Assembly (NCBI RefSeq): GCF_023078275.1
Contig: NC_062991.1
Coordinates: 2,666,001-2,730,000, forward strand
Source: Leguminivora glycinivorella
Taxonomy: Eukaryota; Arthropoda; Insecta; Lepidoptera; Tortricidae
Direction: 5' to 3'
DNA length: 64,000 nt
The notes under the pieces were generated by a model. That model made no database searches, was not told the DNA's origin, and was given only the letters and a program-made list of their open reading frames with translations. Shown here piece by piece: positions 1 to 10,640 of this stretch. Each line of letters starts with the position of its first letter. Positions within the stretch are counted from its first letter, which is position 1. Made by a program: the position numbers and the translations under genes.

Positions 1-99
1 GGACTCATTCGCAAAGCGCGATAGAGAATAATAGATATTTATTTATGAATGTGGCGCTTCGTTTCGTGAGCGTTTCGTGAGCGATTGTGCCATTCGGCT
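1..99. mobile_element. Partial GC-rich MITE (family X), cut by the window edge
   Basis: The stretch holds the doubled phrase TTTCGTGAGCG and ends in GCCATTCGGCT, the same terminus as the complete copy just downstream. Only one end is inside the window. Family X recurs near 19.2 kb and 26.1 kb. Confidence 0.6.
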
Positions 100-114
100 T
101 GTCGACCAGGTGCC

Positions 115-265
115 GTAGCTGAATGGTATTTCTGCGACACGAAACGAAAACGAAACGCCGCGAAAGGTAGTCTGGCTCTGTCGCGCTAATGCGAACGAGC
201 CATAGAGATATCTACGAGCGTTTCGTTTCGTGAGCGTTTCGTGAGCGTTTGTGCCATTCGGCTAC
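115..265. mobile_element. Complete family-X MITE, about 150 bp
   Basis: The ends are inverted copies: GTAGCTGAATGGTATTTC at the left and GCCATTCGGCTAC at the right. The inside carries the phrases TCTGGCTCTGTCGCGC and repeated TTTCGTGAGCG, shared with the copies near 19.2 and 26.1 kb. There is no ORF. The superfamily cannot be told from the termini alone. Confidence 0.7.
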
Positions 266-2355
266 GTACCCACCTGTTGAATTAACTTGCGAATATTTTT
301 ATATGCCTATTCCCACCTTTCCACCGCAAAAATAAATAAATGAATAACATATTTGGAGGGTAGGACAGGGCATGTTGAGCTATAAGTAAACACTTTGTAA
401 TGCCAAAACAATTCGTTTATGAAAATAAATATGAATTATTTATTTTATTGACTGAGACAAAACTGAGTCTACTTTAAAATGTTTAATCCAATTTAAAAAA
501 ATGTTAAATTTCAAATGCTTCTTTTAGTTAAATTGTCCTAACAAGGAAATTAGGTTAAGTTAGTTGTCCTTCAATATCTGCACAAATTTATTTTTCTGCG
601 CGTCTTGTTTGTTCCTGAAAATATTTATAAAACATAATTATGCCTTGTTTAGACCATCTAGTAATTAAGATAAAATGGGTAATCGATGTCCCTAAATATT
701 CACAGCTCACAAACGTAAGAACTTTACTAGCAGTGCACGTAGATGTATCCTTGAAGCCTAAGCGCCCAAGAGATTTACATACTTAATTCATTTACTCGTT
801 GGTGAAGCTTTTTCCTTGCACCAAATTGATTTCCATCCCCACCTTGTTTGTCCCAAAAAGATCTATCACCATTTATTTCATGTTAAAATTCAGCCCGACA
901 TCTGTCTAGCATAATGAGGGGCTCTTGGGGGCCGAGCCGAGAGGCGAGGTGTGGGGAGGCGACACAGCTAGTGCTTTAAGCGGATAAATAATTCAGTGGA
1001 GCCGGCCTTGGGGTGTGGGATTTTTTATTTGATGCGGTTAGGATGTGTGGAACGTCTTTAAAAAACATCTTGGTTCTTTTCCGGGTCCTTCTTAGATAAA
1101 ATTTAGGTTCGTATTTTAAAGGCATATTTTTAAGACGTACAGTCAATCCAGGGTTAGGGTTCCACCTAGGCCACTCTACAACCATGCCAAAATGACAAGC
1201 AGTAAGAGATTTCTTACAATCTGATTTATAACGTCACTATGACATAGTCCTACAGTGGCCAAGGGTTCCAATTGGTTGACTATACATAGTAAGGCGCCTG
1301 AGGACTGTTTTTGCCTTGTAAGGTCACTTACTGTAATTGGTTCATGTGAAATTAAGTGAGAGCCGTTAGTGCGATATAGATATTTGCCACAATTACCGAA
1401 AATATAGATTATCATGATCGTATCTATACCTACTTTAATCAGTTGTTTAGTCTGAATGGGGCTTTGAGTTTTATTGAAATGTTGAAAATAGCATCGTCAC
1501 GATGTTTTGTTTTCAAACACCAATCTCTGTCCAACGTATAGATTTGAATTTGTAATAATTTCACAGAAAATATGTTTTTAAAATCCATCAAAGTTATTGA
1601 AGTATTTTTTAATAATGAAACCTTTTTTTTTCAGGTAAGAGCACATTCCAACCAGACAATACACGAAATTACCTCAAAAGACTTAAAGGTAATTCTAAAT
1701 TTCAAAAACTACTTCATCGTTAGACCAAGTAATTAAAGAAAATATGACCTAATCTTCGTCCAGACCGAAATAGATTTCTTTTGAATTAAATTTCAATTTT
1801 AAAGAACCAACTCTCTTTATGGTCCGATTCTCCCGGCTCTCCTCAAGTCGGACACTGAAGGAGCTAAGTTAAGACATCAGGGTGGTTGTCCATTACCCGT
1901 CGCGGCCCTAAGTGGACTTGGAATAATTTGGATTACGGGGCTATTTGAGAAGCCCTGAATTTGGCTAAAGTATGTAGTGTAGGTAATAACAATCTTTATT
2001 ACCAAAACATAGAAACCATCATCCAAATCCACAGCGCAGGCTTCGTCAAACGCGTAGGTACAAAATAGCATCCGCAACAAACTTCGTCCAAACTACATCA
2101 CTAATAATCCACCACATGCTTCGTCAAAAGTACATGTACATGATAAAATCCGCAACAATCTTTGTCCAAACCCCTAGCAATACCTACACGCTCCCATTAA
2201 TCCCCAAGACGACATGTGCCCGGTGCAAAAGTCCCAAAAATACTGGCTGCATTACCGCGCTGCACTGCCAACGATATTTGCTGGACCAGGTATGAGCCAG
2301 CCCGTGGACCCCCACGTAATGTAGGTAATATGTGACTTCCACACGGAAAAGATCT
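266..2355. other. AT-rich stretch without recognised gene
   Basis: No supported coding region was seen; short open frames here look accidental. About 2036-2095 and 2114-2174 are two diverged direct copies of a roughly 78-bp unit containing GCTTCGTCAAA and CCGCAACAA. The GC-rich patch near 920-970 is unassigned. Confidence 0.5.
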
Positions 2356-2356
2356 T

Positions 2357-2706
2357 CAGTACAGATGGTTTTTTCCTTTGCCGGCGCTAGTGCGCAAAGT
2401 GGTTCCTTTCTTGTCAGGTTGAAACTTCATAGACCCTCTGTACAGTTCCCGGCATAAGTGATAATTTCTGTACCTTGTCGCTTTTACTCGTTTGACGATT
2501 TCGTAAGACATTTCAAAGAAGACGTTAATGTGACAAGGTACAGAAATCATCACATATTTATGCCGCTGACTGTAGCTACTGAAAAAATTATGTCGCACGA
2601 TACACGTGCGAAAAGGAAATTCGTAACTCGTGTCGATTTAAAACACTCCCTTCGGTCGTATCGTTTGGCTCTTCTAGTTTTGCCGCACTTGTATCGTAAT
2701 GTATAT
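2357..2706. mobile_element. Family-G MITE pieces with a nested palindrome
   Basis: The outer parts carry CAGTACAGATGG and ACGATACACGTGCGAAAAGG, the hallmark phrases of a family that recurs at 15.6-16.1 and 16.5-16.8 kb. Inside, about 2448-2567 is a separate palindrome with arms containing GTGATAATTTCTGTACC and its complement. This is a MITE inserted in, or fused with, another MITE. Confidence 0.6.
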
Positions 2707-3111
2707 ATGTATTAGTTCTAATAAGAATAGAAGTTACTTATTTTCTATAATCCATAAATTTCATTTTATCATCTTACGGGGAATATTAAATAAGATGAGA
2801 ATAAGAGTAAACAATAAACTTTAATGGAGGAAATTGTATCCGTTGCCATGGTAACGTCAAACTTCAGTAGTTAGCCAATCACAAATATGTTACCAAGGTG
2901 ACTCACACAGTGACATTGCGAGTCGAAAATTGCGAGAGAGAAGCTACTTATTCTGACTTGATGTAAGAAAATAGTAATAAATAAAATCTATCATACTGGC
3001 TAATCTAAGGCTAATTAGACTTTTATATCAAAAACAATAATCTGTCGCAAATTATAAGTGCTTTTTCAGTGTTGGAACTTTAGACTTTTATATCAATAGT
3101 TGACTTTAAGT

Positions 3112-3321
3112 TGTTCACTCACTATACTGCACTGCACTTCCTACCTTTTGTAAATAAACACTTTCTTGACAACTTAAAACTCGTTTATTCCATAATCAAA
3201 CTAGCTACTTATAGTATTGCAGAAAAATCTTAATAGCGTGAGGCAGCTTTTATATGACAGTTTATCAGCGACATCTAGTGGGACATTTGAACGTATAATA
3301 AGTATAATATTACATTTAACA
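3112..3321 (-). repeat. 3' LTR of the BEL element
   Basis: 210 bp, TG...CA. I see no difference from the copy at 9075-9284. It is the downstream LTR because the polyprotein is on the minus strand. Confidence 0.95.
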
Positions 3322-3337
3322 TTATCGGCCCCCAAGG
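3322..3337 (-). other. Polypurine tract candidate of the BEL element
   Basis: Read on the minus strand, the bases next to the 3' LTR are CTTGGGGGCCGATAA. This is a G-rich purine run in the position expected for plus-strand DNA priming. It is short and imperfect. Confidence 0.55.
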
Positions 3338-3492
3338 ACGACTTGTCCTTCATAAAGATCCATGTAAACAAAACAAAGCAAACTAGTGACGTAATAACAT
3401 GAATCAATAGTATTAAGATTAAATTGCGTAGTAATACTCAAGTAGTGTTATTCTTCACAAAACTAAAACACATTAACTTCTTAAAACGATAG

Positions 3493-6400
3493 TTAAGAAT
3501 CCAGAGGTAGAGGACAAATTTTAGCAATGGGTCTGCGAACAGTACCATTCTTTAATTTCAACGTGACTACTCGTGTCAAACCATCTCTACCAGGATGCTT
3601 ATCTACAATACGACCTAACAACCACTTTCCGGGAGGGAGTCTTTCATCTTTGACCAAAACTACTGTTCCAATATCAGGATCAGGATTAGTCACGGTCCAT
3701 TTATAACGGTTTTGAAGTGTTGTTAAATACTCAGCACTCCAACGAGCCCAAAGCGATTGCAACATCCTTTGGAGCAATTGCCAACGATCCAGACGAGATA
3801 CGGGCACAGTTGTGAGACTTTCTTCCGGAACAGTGACAGGAGCTTCGCCTATAAGAAAATGTCCCGGTGTAATTGGAGAAGCATCATCAATAGAATTACT
3901 GATGGGAGTTAAAGGCCGCGAATTTACACAGGACTCCACTTGAGTCAACAGTGTGGCATACTCTTCAAAGGTCAAAAGAGTCTGCCCGATGACACGCTTC
4001 AGATGTGACTTTATCGACTTCACGCCGGCTTCCCAGAGTCCACCAAAATGTGGTGAGCCTGGAGGAATAAAGTGCCATGTGGTTTGATCATTTGCCAAAA
4101 CCTCAGATATTTCTCCAACTACTTCTGAGTTCCGATTCCTAAACATAGTGTCGAGCTCTTTAGAGGCTCCAACGAAATTGGTACCACAGTCGCTCCACAG
4201 ATCACTACAATGACCGCGTCTAGAAGTGAAACGACGAAAAGCAGCAATAAAAGCAGCCGAGGACAAGTCACTCACAAGTTCTAAGTGAATGGCCTTAGTC
4301 ACGGTGCACACAAACAAGGCAATGTAGGCTTTACATGTACGTTGACATCTACCAGGGTACAATTTTAACTGTACTGGACCAGCAAAATCCACTCCACTTT
4401 TGCGGAAGGGCTTATCTGGCGTTACACGACACGCAGGTAACTGACCCATCAATTGGTTGATCGGTGTTGCAGACTGTTTGAAACAAGGAATACATTTATG
4501 AATAACCTTCCTAACTAAATTCTTAGCACCGATTATCCAATATTTGCTACGAATTCCGTTCAGAGTCAGTGCAGGACCTCCGTGCAAACAATGAATATGA
4601 GCATCATTTACAACTAAAGAAGCGAAATGACATTTCGAAGTTAGAACGACAGGTGATTTTGTATCAAAGTGTACATTAGCATTACGTATACGTCCGGTAA
4701 CTCGAATAATGCCATTTGTATCAATAAATGGGACAAGTGAGGTCAAAACATCAGATTTCGGAAGCATTTGGCCTTTTCTCAGCATATATAACTCTTCCTG
4801 AAACCAAAATTCCTGAGAGAGTCGAATGCAAACTTTGGTGGCATATCTCAATTCAGTAACTGTAAGATGCTGAGGAAAAGTCTCCGACACTGTCTGATTA
4901 TGTTTTGCATCAACATGTGCTTTACACAGTTTTACAAACCGTAACAGGTACGCTGTAACGCGAATCAATTTAGTGAGAGTAGAAAATCTAGCCAAATATG
5001 TAAGTCGGTCATCACTCTCATTCGATACACCAGCTTTAAGTGCTACTATCTTACTATCATTTCCTTTCGAATTTTCTTTAGCTTCGAGTTGTGTTGTTGG
5101 GATGTCGAGAGAGAGCGAACAACAATCATCAAAATCATTCATTTGGTGAAGTATAGTAGGTCCGCGCCACCACAATTCACAGTCTTTAAAAAGATCGGGA
5201 CGAATGCCACGCGACGCAACGTCTGCTGGGTTATCAGCCGATTTGATGTGGTGCCACCGGCCACTACTTACATTATTAATAGTCTCAGTGACTCGATTGG
5301 CTACGTACGTTTTCCAAGTGCTAGGGTTTCTTCGAAGCCACGCTAAGACAATCATCGAATCTGTCCACGCAAAGACAGAGTCCTCTGGCAATTTAAGACT
5401 GTGCTGAACGTCTTTGAGTAACTTCGAGAGCAGTACCGCGCCACACAACTCCAATCGTGCGACTGATACTTGTTTCACAGGTGCCACCTTTGTTTTAGCA
5501 ATGATAAGTGACACGTGGATTCCGTGGGGCGTGATTACTCGCAAGTAAACAACAGCGGCGTAAGCTAAACAAGAGGCATCACTGAACCCATGAATTTCCA
5601 CTCTTTCCTTGCCGTCAAATTGTGTGTGAACCCAACGATCTAAATACAAGGTCGGCATGTGACAGAGCTGGTCCCTGTAGTTTGACCACTCTGTGGCAAG
5701 TTCGAGAGGAAGTTCATCAGTCCAACCTATACCACTCAACCAAAGTTTTTGCAAAAACATTTTTGCAGTGATAATCACAGGCCCTAAGAAACCTAAAGGG
5801 TCATATGATTTAGCAATGTCAGACAGTACTGACGTTTTGGTAAAGCGTTCTGTGGGTTCTGAAATATCTATCTTAAGTTCGAAAACATCTCGATGTGAGT
5901 TCCATTTGATACCCAAAGCTTTGATGGTATCATCAAGCTTGATCTCGATACTTGGTTGATTAGTTTTTTCTGAGTTTGGTATATTCTTCAAGACGTCAGG
6001 ACTGTTGGATGCCCATTTGTGCATTTCAAATTTACCTTTAGCCATAGCTTGTGTGATACGACTCTGTAACTTAGTGGCTTGTTCCACGTCATTCGCACCA
6101 GTGAGTAAGTCATCCATATAAAAGTCGTTGCTTATGACTTCAACTAAGTCTGGGAATTTCTCTTTTTCATCTTGTGCAAGCTGTTTCAGTGTGCGAATAG
6201 CGAGGAACGGAGCACATGATGTACCGTACGTCACAGTCAACAAACGCTTCTCGACAATTTCATCTTGTGGGGATGCACGCCACAATATGCGCTGATAGTC
6301 TACATCTTCTTTAGCGACGAGTATTTGGCGGTACATTTGCTTTACATCAGCAAGCAAACAAATCTTGTGAGTACGCCAACGAACTATGAGATCTCGTAAG

Positions 6401-8709
6401 TCTTGCAGTAGTGGTGGTCCGATTAGTAACTCGTCGTTCAGAGATGAACCATCTGAGGGCTGTGCTGTTCCATCAAAGACCACGCGAAGCTTGGTTGTGG
6501 TGCTGGACTCTCTTATCACAGCATGATGTGGGAGATGGTAGACTTTGTGAGTTGGCTTATGTTGTGGGTCTACATCTTCTAAGTGATTCAGCTTCTGATA
6601 CTGATCAATGAAGTCGGCATAATCTTTTTGGAATTTAGGCTTGTTTGCAAATCTCTTCTCCATGTGCATCAGTCTTTGTAGTGCGATTTGTCGAGAGTTG
6701 CCTAAGTTCTTCTCATGATCATCTTTAAACGGTAAACGTACGACGTAACGACCATCTTCTTGTCTAGAGTGAGTTTCTTTATAGTGTTCTTCACATTGTG
6801 TCTCAAGATGTGTCATCGGTTTTTCATGTGGCTTGTACTCTTCAGTCTCCCAGAATTTGCGGAGGAGTTGATCTACCTCGACGAGTGCGTGGTGAGCTAC
6901 TATATTGTGAGGTGGTAGATTACATCGTGATCCTGATGCTCCAGAGACAAACCATCCGAGTTTCGAGTTTTGTGCTATAAGTTTGTCATCGTTGTATTTG
7001 TGTAGTCCGTCTAGCAAAATAAATGCATAGACCTCGGCGCCCAGTAGAACATCAATAGGTCCCGGTGATTGCATGTGAGGATCCGCTAGTTGCAATTGGG
7101 AGAGGGCAGGCCATTGTGAGATGTCAAACTCCTTTGAGGGTAGCCATCCATTAATCTTCGAGAGTACGTGAGCGTTAACTTGCATTATATAGTGAGTGTC
7201 TATTGGTGAGTAAATCTCTAAGTTAACGACGTGTCGTGGCTGCGAAGATTGGTGCTCTAAACCGGTGATATTAGCTGGCTGTAAAGTCTTCTTCAGGCGC
7301 AGCAGTTGCACAGCAGACTCGGTAATGAAAGTCCCTTCTGAGCCTTGGTCAATAAGGGCTCTGAGTTGTACGAGAGAACCACTGCTATCCTTCAGATATA
7401 TCTGTGTTGTGGCTAGTATCACTTGTTTGCCTTTTTGTGAAACCTTTAGACTTGTGAGTTGCTTGGTTTGTGCGTCATTAGGTTCTGTGAGTGTCTCCAT
7501 TGTGACTGTATTCGCAGCTAAACTCTGGTGATGCAACAGCGTATGGTGTTTGCGATTACAGGTTCTACACGTTGTGACTTGTCTACAGTTCCGTATGGAA
7601 TGTCCTTTGACAAGGCAATTGAAGCATAAGTTGTTGTTCTTTACAAAATCTTTGCGTTGGTCTATGTCTAGTTGTGCAAATTCAGTGCAGTGACAGATGT
7701 AGTGACTTTTCTTACAATAAGTGCATTCCGTATCAACTTCAGTGGTGAAAGATCTCACACTCTTTACTTTAGGTGCAGTAGCTGATTGTTGAAATGTGAT
7801 CTCTTTTTTCTCTTTCTTTTGTGCCGCTTGTACCATTTCCATTGCTCTGAATCGTCCCTCTAAGTATGATGTGAGCTTGTTAAAAGTGGGTAACTCTGTT
7901 GATGACCCAAGTGATTGCTCCCAAGCTTTGTGAGTTTCACTATCTAACTTGGATACTACAATATGCACGATGATCGAATCCCAAGTAGTTGTGTCAATCT
8001 TCAAATTCGCTAGACTACTGAGACACTGGTTTGTAGTATCAAGAAGATCCTTGAGGCCTTTAGAGCATTCATTTGTAAGTTTCTTCTGACTGAGCAGGCG
8101 ATTCAGTACGGTATTAGCTATCACTCTATCGTTGTTGTAGCGGCAAACTAAGGCGTTCCAAGCCTTCCCATAGTTGGCAGCTGTGAGTTCGAAATGACGG
8201 ACGACTTGTTCTGCTTCACCCTTCAAGCTTGACCTCAAGTAATGATGCTTGTGTACGTCACTCAGACCCGGCTCATTGTGTACCATCGACATAAACAAAT
8301 CCTTGAAGTGCATCCACTCTTGGTAATCACCAGAAAACGAAGGAAGGTTTATCGGCGGGAGTTTACTCTTCGTGACAACTTGGGGTTGAGCTGCCTGAGG
8401 CGCTTGAGGTGAGGCACTATCTTGGGTTGTGACAGGTTCCGTCAGTTCCAACAAACTAGTCTTGAACTCCATATAGAAATCTTCGACATTGTTATAGAGC
8501 GCTTTCAATTCCTTTTTCTCTTCGGCGTCTTCTGAAGACTTGAGGAATTCTCGGTGTTCAGTAAGGAATTGGTTCCAATACTCTTCAAGCGACTCTATGC
8601 GTATTTTCAAGTAACTCTGTGAATAACGCGTTGACGAAGTTTTCTTGTGGTTAGTGTAAAGCCTTTTAATCTGACTAAACAGTTCTTCTTGTGATGCTAT
8701 GTTAGCCAT
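3493..8709 (-). CDS. BEL/Pao Gag-Pol polyprotein (1738 aa)
   Basis: This one uninterrupted frame encodes everything needed for retrotransposition. In order: Gag region with the family motif around NLPSFSGDYQEW (residues 121-132); cysteine-rich zinc knuckles at about 329-394 (CTYCKK, CFNC, CRTC); an aspartic protease with active-site DQG at 453-456; reverse transcriptase with LADVKQMYRQI (786-796) and YMDD (864-867); RNase H with FSDAS (1042-1046, D1044); an integrase zinc-binding segment (H1371-C1409, ending CIPC); an integrase core whose acidic residues look to be D1441, D1507 and E1560; and a C-terminal domain from about 1640 with DRWQLLQRM. The integrase motif reads SDCGTNF where SDNGTNF is more usual. 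The start is the ATG at 8709, first in the frame after the leader. Gag and Pol share one frame, as is common in BEL elements. I see no frameshift or stop. Host of expression would be the germ line, by inference only. Confidence 0.95.
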   Translation of the reverse strand: MANIASQEELFSQIKRLYTNHKKTSSTRYSQSYLKIRIESLEEYWNQFLTEHREFLKSSEDAEEKKELKALYNNVEDFYMEFKTSLLELTEPVTTQDSASPQAPQAAQPQVVTKSKLPPINLPSFSGDYQEWMHFKDLFMSMVHNEPGLSDVHKHHYLRSSLKGEAEQVVRHFELTAANYGKAWNALVCRYNNDRVIANTVLNRLLSQKKLTNECSKGLKDLLDTTNQCLSSLANLKIDTTTWDSIIVHIVVSKLDSETHKAWEQSLGSSTELPTFNKLTSYLEGRFRAMEMVQAAQKKEKKEITFQQSATAPKVKSVRSFTTEVDTECTYCKKSHYICHCTEFAQLDIDQRKDFVKNNNLCFNCLVKGHSIRNCRQVTTCRTCNRKHHTLLHHQSLAANTVTMETLTEPNDAQTKQLTSLKVSQKGKQVILATTQIYLKDSSGSLVQLRALIDQGSEGTFITESAVQLLRLKKTLQPANITGLEHQSSQPRHVVNLEIYSPIDTHYIMQVNAHVLSKINGWLPSKEFDISQWPALSQLQLADPHMQSPGPIDVLLGAEVYAFILLDGLHKYNDDKLIAQNSKLGWFVSGASGSRCNLPPHNIVAHHALVEVDQLLRKFWETEEYKPHEKPMTHLETQCEEHYKETHSRQEDGRYVVRLPFKDDHEKNLGNSRQIALQRLMHMEKRFANKPKFQKDYADFIDQYQKLNHLEDVDPQHKPTHKVYHLPHHAVIRESSTTTKLRVVFDGTAQPSDGSSLNDELLIGPPLLQDLRDLIVRWRTHKICLLADVKQMYRQILVAKEDVDYQRILWRASPQDEIVEKRLLTVTYGTSCAPFLAIRTLKQLAQDEKEKFPDLVEVISNDFYMDDLLTGANDVEQATKLQSRITQAMAKGKFEMHKWASNSPDVLKNIPNSEKTNQPSIEIKLDDTIKALGIKWNSHRDVFELKIDISEPTERFTKTSVLSDIAKSYDPLGFLGPVIITAKMFLQKLWLSGIGWTDELPLELATEWSNYRDQLCHMPTLYLDRWVHTQFDGKERVEIHGFSDASCLAYAAVVYLRVITPHGIHVSLIIAKTKVAPVKQVSVARLELCGAVLLSKLLKDVQHSLKLPEDSVFAWTDSMIVLAWLRRNPSTWKTYVANRVTETINNVSSGRWHHIKSADNPADVASRGIRPDLFKDCELWWRGPTILHQMNDFDDCCSLSLDIPTTQLEAKENSKGNDSKIVALKAGVSNESDDRLTYLARFSTLTKLIRVTAYLLRFVKLCKAHVDAKHNQTVSETFPQHLTVTELRYATKVCIRLSQEFWFQEELYMLRKGQMLPKSDVLTSLVPFIDTNGIIRVTGRIRNANVHFDTKSPVVLTSKCHFASLVVNDAHIHCLHGGPALTLNGIRSKYWIIGAKNLVRKVIHKCIPCFKQSATPINQLMGQLPACRVTPDKPFRKSGVDFAGPVQLKLYPGRCQRTCKAYIALFVCTVTKAIHLELVSDLSSAAFIAAFRRFTSRRGHCSDLWSDCGTNFVGASKELDTMFRNRNSEVVGEISEVLANDQTTWHFIPPGSPHFGGLWEAGVKSIKSHLKRVIGQTLLTFEEYATLLTQVESCVNSRPLTPISNSIDDASPITPGHFLIGEAPVTVPEESLTTVPVSRLDRWQLLQRMLQSLWARWSAEYLTTLQNRYKWTVTNPDPDIGTVVLVKDERLPPGKWLLGRIVDKHPGRDGLTRVVTLKLKNGTVRRPIAKICPLPLDS

Positions 8710-8723
8710 TGTTGTTTAAAATT

Positions 8724-9009
8724 TGCTAAGTGTTTGACAGAATCCAAAGTCTTTTGTATTCTAAGTTAATTTTGAACACAATTTTTCAAAGTTATTTTTC
8801 ACCCGAAATTACGCTAAGTCCAATAATTCACAAAATCGACTAAGTCCAAATTTCAGCAAATTTTTCTAAGTGTTTAATTCCCACGGTTTTTTGACTAAGT
8901 GTTTTTTCGACGGATTTTTTCTAAGTCCTAAATTCACTCGAAATTGCACTAAGTCTTTTTTCACGCCAAAATATTCTAAGTCTATGTTACCGCGAAAATT
9001 AACTAAGTT
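8724..9009 (-). repeat. ~27-bp periodic CTAAGT array in the BEL leader
   Basis: CTAAGT (plus-strand reading) starts at 8726, 8761, 8814, 8840, 8866, 8895, 8921, 8949, 8976 and 9003. Spacing is 26-29 bp over most of the array, with one missing unit near 8787 that reads CAAAGT. The sequence between the hexamers varies. It fills most of the untranslated leader between the primer-binding site and the polyprotein start. Confidence 0.85.
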
Positions 9010-9054
9010 TTTGACACTTCACTTTTATTTCCACTGTCACTGTACTCACGATTA

Positions 9055-9073
9055 TCCAGATTCCGAAGGACCA
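9055..9073 (-). other. Primer-binding site of the BEL element
   Basis: One base inside the 5' LTR, the plus strand reads CCGAAGGACCA (9063-9073). This looks like a tRNA 3' acceptor end with CCA, so the minus strand (TGGTCCTTCGG) would pair with a tRNA primer. The tRNA identity was not assigned. Confidence 0.75.
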
Positions 9074-9074
9074 A

Positions 9075-9284
9075 TGTTCACTCACTATACTGCACTGCAC
9101 TTCCTACCTTTTGTAAATAAACACTTTCTTGACAACTTAAAACTCGTTTATTCCATAATCAAACTAGCTACTTATAGTATTGCAGAAAAATCTTAATAGC
9201 GTGAGGCAGCTTTTATATGACAGTTTATCAGCGACATCTAGTGGGACATTTGAACGTATAATAAGTATAATATTACATTTAACA
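9075..9284 (-). repeat. 5' LTR of the BEL element
   Basis: 210 bp, TG...CA, reads identical to 3112-3321. Transcription should start in this copy and run leftward. Confidence 0.95.
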
Positions 9285-10171
9285 AAGTTAACTGTAATAA
9301 TTTCAAAAATAGAACATCATACAATTTCTATACTAATTTGCGAATTTTGCGATACCTGGCAAATTTGTCGGCATCTGAAATATTTTTTTTTATCTGTCGC
9401 GTTCTCGGCCAATCAGAGACGGTTATTACAAACAGTTGGTTGCTAGGTAATTCGATGTTGATACAACGGTGAACGACGCTATTAACATTAATTTTAACTT
9501 GCATGAATGATATTTCCGTCCATTGATGATGAAAATGATGACTCGTAGAAAAAGTATTGTATACAATAGTGATATAATTATTACTCTCGTACCGTACTAT
9601 TAGGCCACTCAGCAAAGCTTCGTGGCCTAAACATGGTACTCGACTGAAAAGCTTTGTATTATATCACGATTGTATAAAATACTATTATACAATCGTGATA
9701 TAATTCAGAGCTTTTCAGTCGAGTACCTAATAGTACGGTACGAGAGTGAAAAGCTTAATTATATCACTATTGTATCCAATAATTTTTCTATGAGTCATCA
9801 TCTTCATCATCAATGGACAAAAAATATCATCATTCAAGTCAAAATTAATGTTAATAGCGTCGTTCACCGTTGTATCAACATCGAATTACCTGGCAACCAA
9901 TTGTTTGTAATAACCGTCTCTGATTGGTTGATAACGCGATAGATAAAAAAATGTGTTTCAGATGCAGAAAAATTTGCCAGGTATCGCTAATTAGTATAAA
10001 ACTTGTATGAAGTTTTATTTTTACATTTTTTCAGTTAACTAAAGTGAAGTGTAATGAAATATTATAGTTGACTAAATGTAAGATACACTGATAAGTCGGC
10101 ACATATAGTTTAGTCTGTGATGTCCTAATTGACAGATTAAAGTCGACGAGCAGAAAAACAACTATTGTATC

Positions 10172-10432
10172 ATCATTGGCCCCGTGTGGTGACGGGTAAG
10201 AATTTCACCACCCCCTTTCTTCCCGTGGGTGTCGTAAAAATCGACTGTGGGATATGGGTTAAATTGTGGCGTAGGCGAGAGGATGGCAACCTGTCACTGC
10301 AATGTCACAATTTGGATTTCTTTCAACCCCTTTTTGCCAAGAGTGGCACTGAAACTTAGCAGTTCATGTGCTCTGCCTACCTCTTTATGGGATACAGGCG
10401 TGATTGTATGTATGTATGTATGTATCATCATT
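10172..10432 (+). repeat. Dispersed repeat P, copy 1
   Basis: It shares long phrases with 32225-32690 (plus) and 37198-37380 (minus): GTGGTGACGGGT, GGCGTAGGCGAGAGG, CCTGTCACTGCAATGTCAC and GGGATACAGGCGTGATTG, then a (GTAT)n tail. A terminal microsatellite fits a SINE or LINE tail. No A or B box was seen. Confidence 0.65.
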
Positions 10433-10568
10433 ACAAATATGTATTTGAACACTTACGAGTCTTAGGACCCACTACACGTTGCCCGTGGGCAGCCACGAGA
10501 GCCTGATGCGGATTAGAGACTTTACACACACCATTCGTGTATGTTACTAATATTGAACTTCTTATTAT

Positions 10569-10640
10569 AATAACCACAAAATTAAAATTTTGAAAAACCT
10601 CCGACCGCGACATAGTGGACCGATCTTCATGAAATAACGC
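10569..10640 (+). repeat. Fragment of microsatellite-bearing repeat B
   Basis: It matches the inner end of repeat B (AACCACAAAATTAAAATTTT, then CCTCCGACCGCGACATAGT). The microsatellite and hairpin end are missing. Confidence 0.65.

Larger units (their letters stand above)
3112..9284 (-). mobile_element. Full-length BEL/Pao LTR retrotransposon
   Basis: Two 210-bp direct repeats bound a single Gag-Pol frame. The element is flanked by the 4-bp duplication AAGT (3108-3111 and 9285-9288), within the 4-6 bp range usual for BEL/Pao. The LTRs read identical by eye and begin TG and end CA. The intact frame and identical LTRs imply a recent insertion that could still be active. No envelope-like frame lies between the polyprotein stop and the 3' LTR. 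Confidence 0.95.
3039..10138. mobile_element. Long inverted-repeat (foldback) element hosting the BEL insertion
   Basis: With the retrotransposon at 3112-9284 removed, the flanks form one inverted repeat of roughly 0.9 kb centred near 9690. The arms match in reverse complement, for example AGTTAACTG near 9287 against CAGTTAACT near 10033, and AATCTGTC near 3039 against GACAGATT near 10131. The central palindrome contains ATTATATCACGATTGTATA and its complement. The arms have diverged, so the element is older than the BEL insertion. The outer ends are approximate and no target duplication was defined. Confidence 0.6.

Noticed and set aside
3217..3402. Frame across the 3' LTR as an envelope or accessory gene
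   Set aside because: It lies mostly inside the LTR and repeats at the 5' LTR; BEL elements usually lack such a gene.
5089..7531. Plus-strand frames opposite the BEL polyprotein
   Set aside because: They are short shadows of the long minus-strand coding frame.
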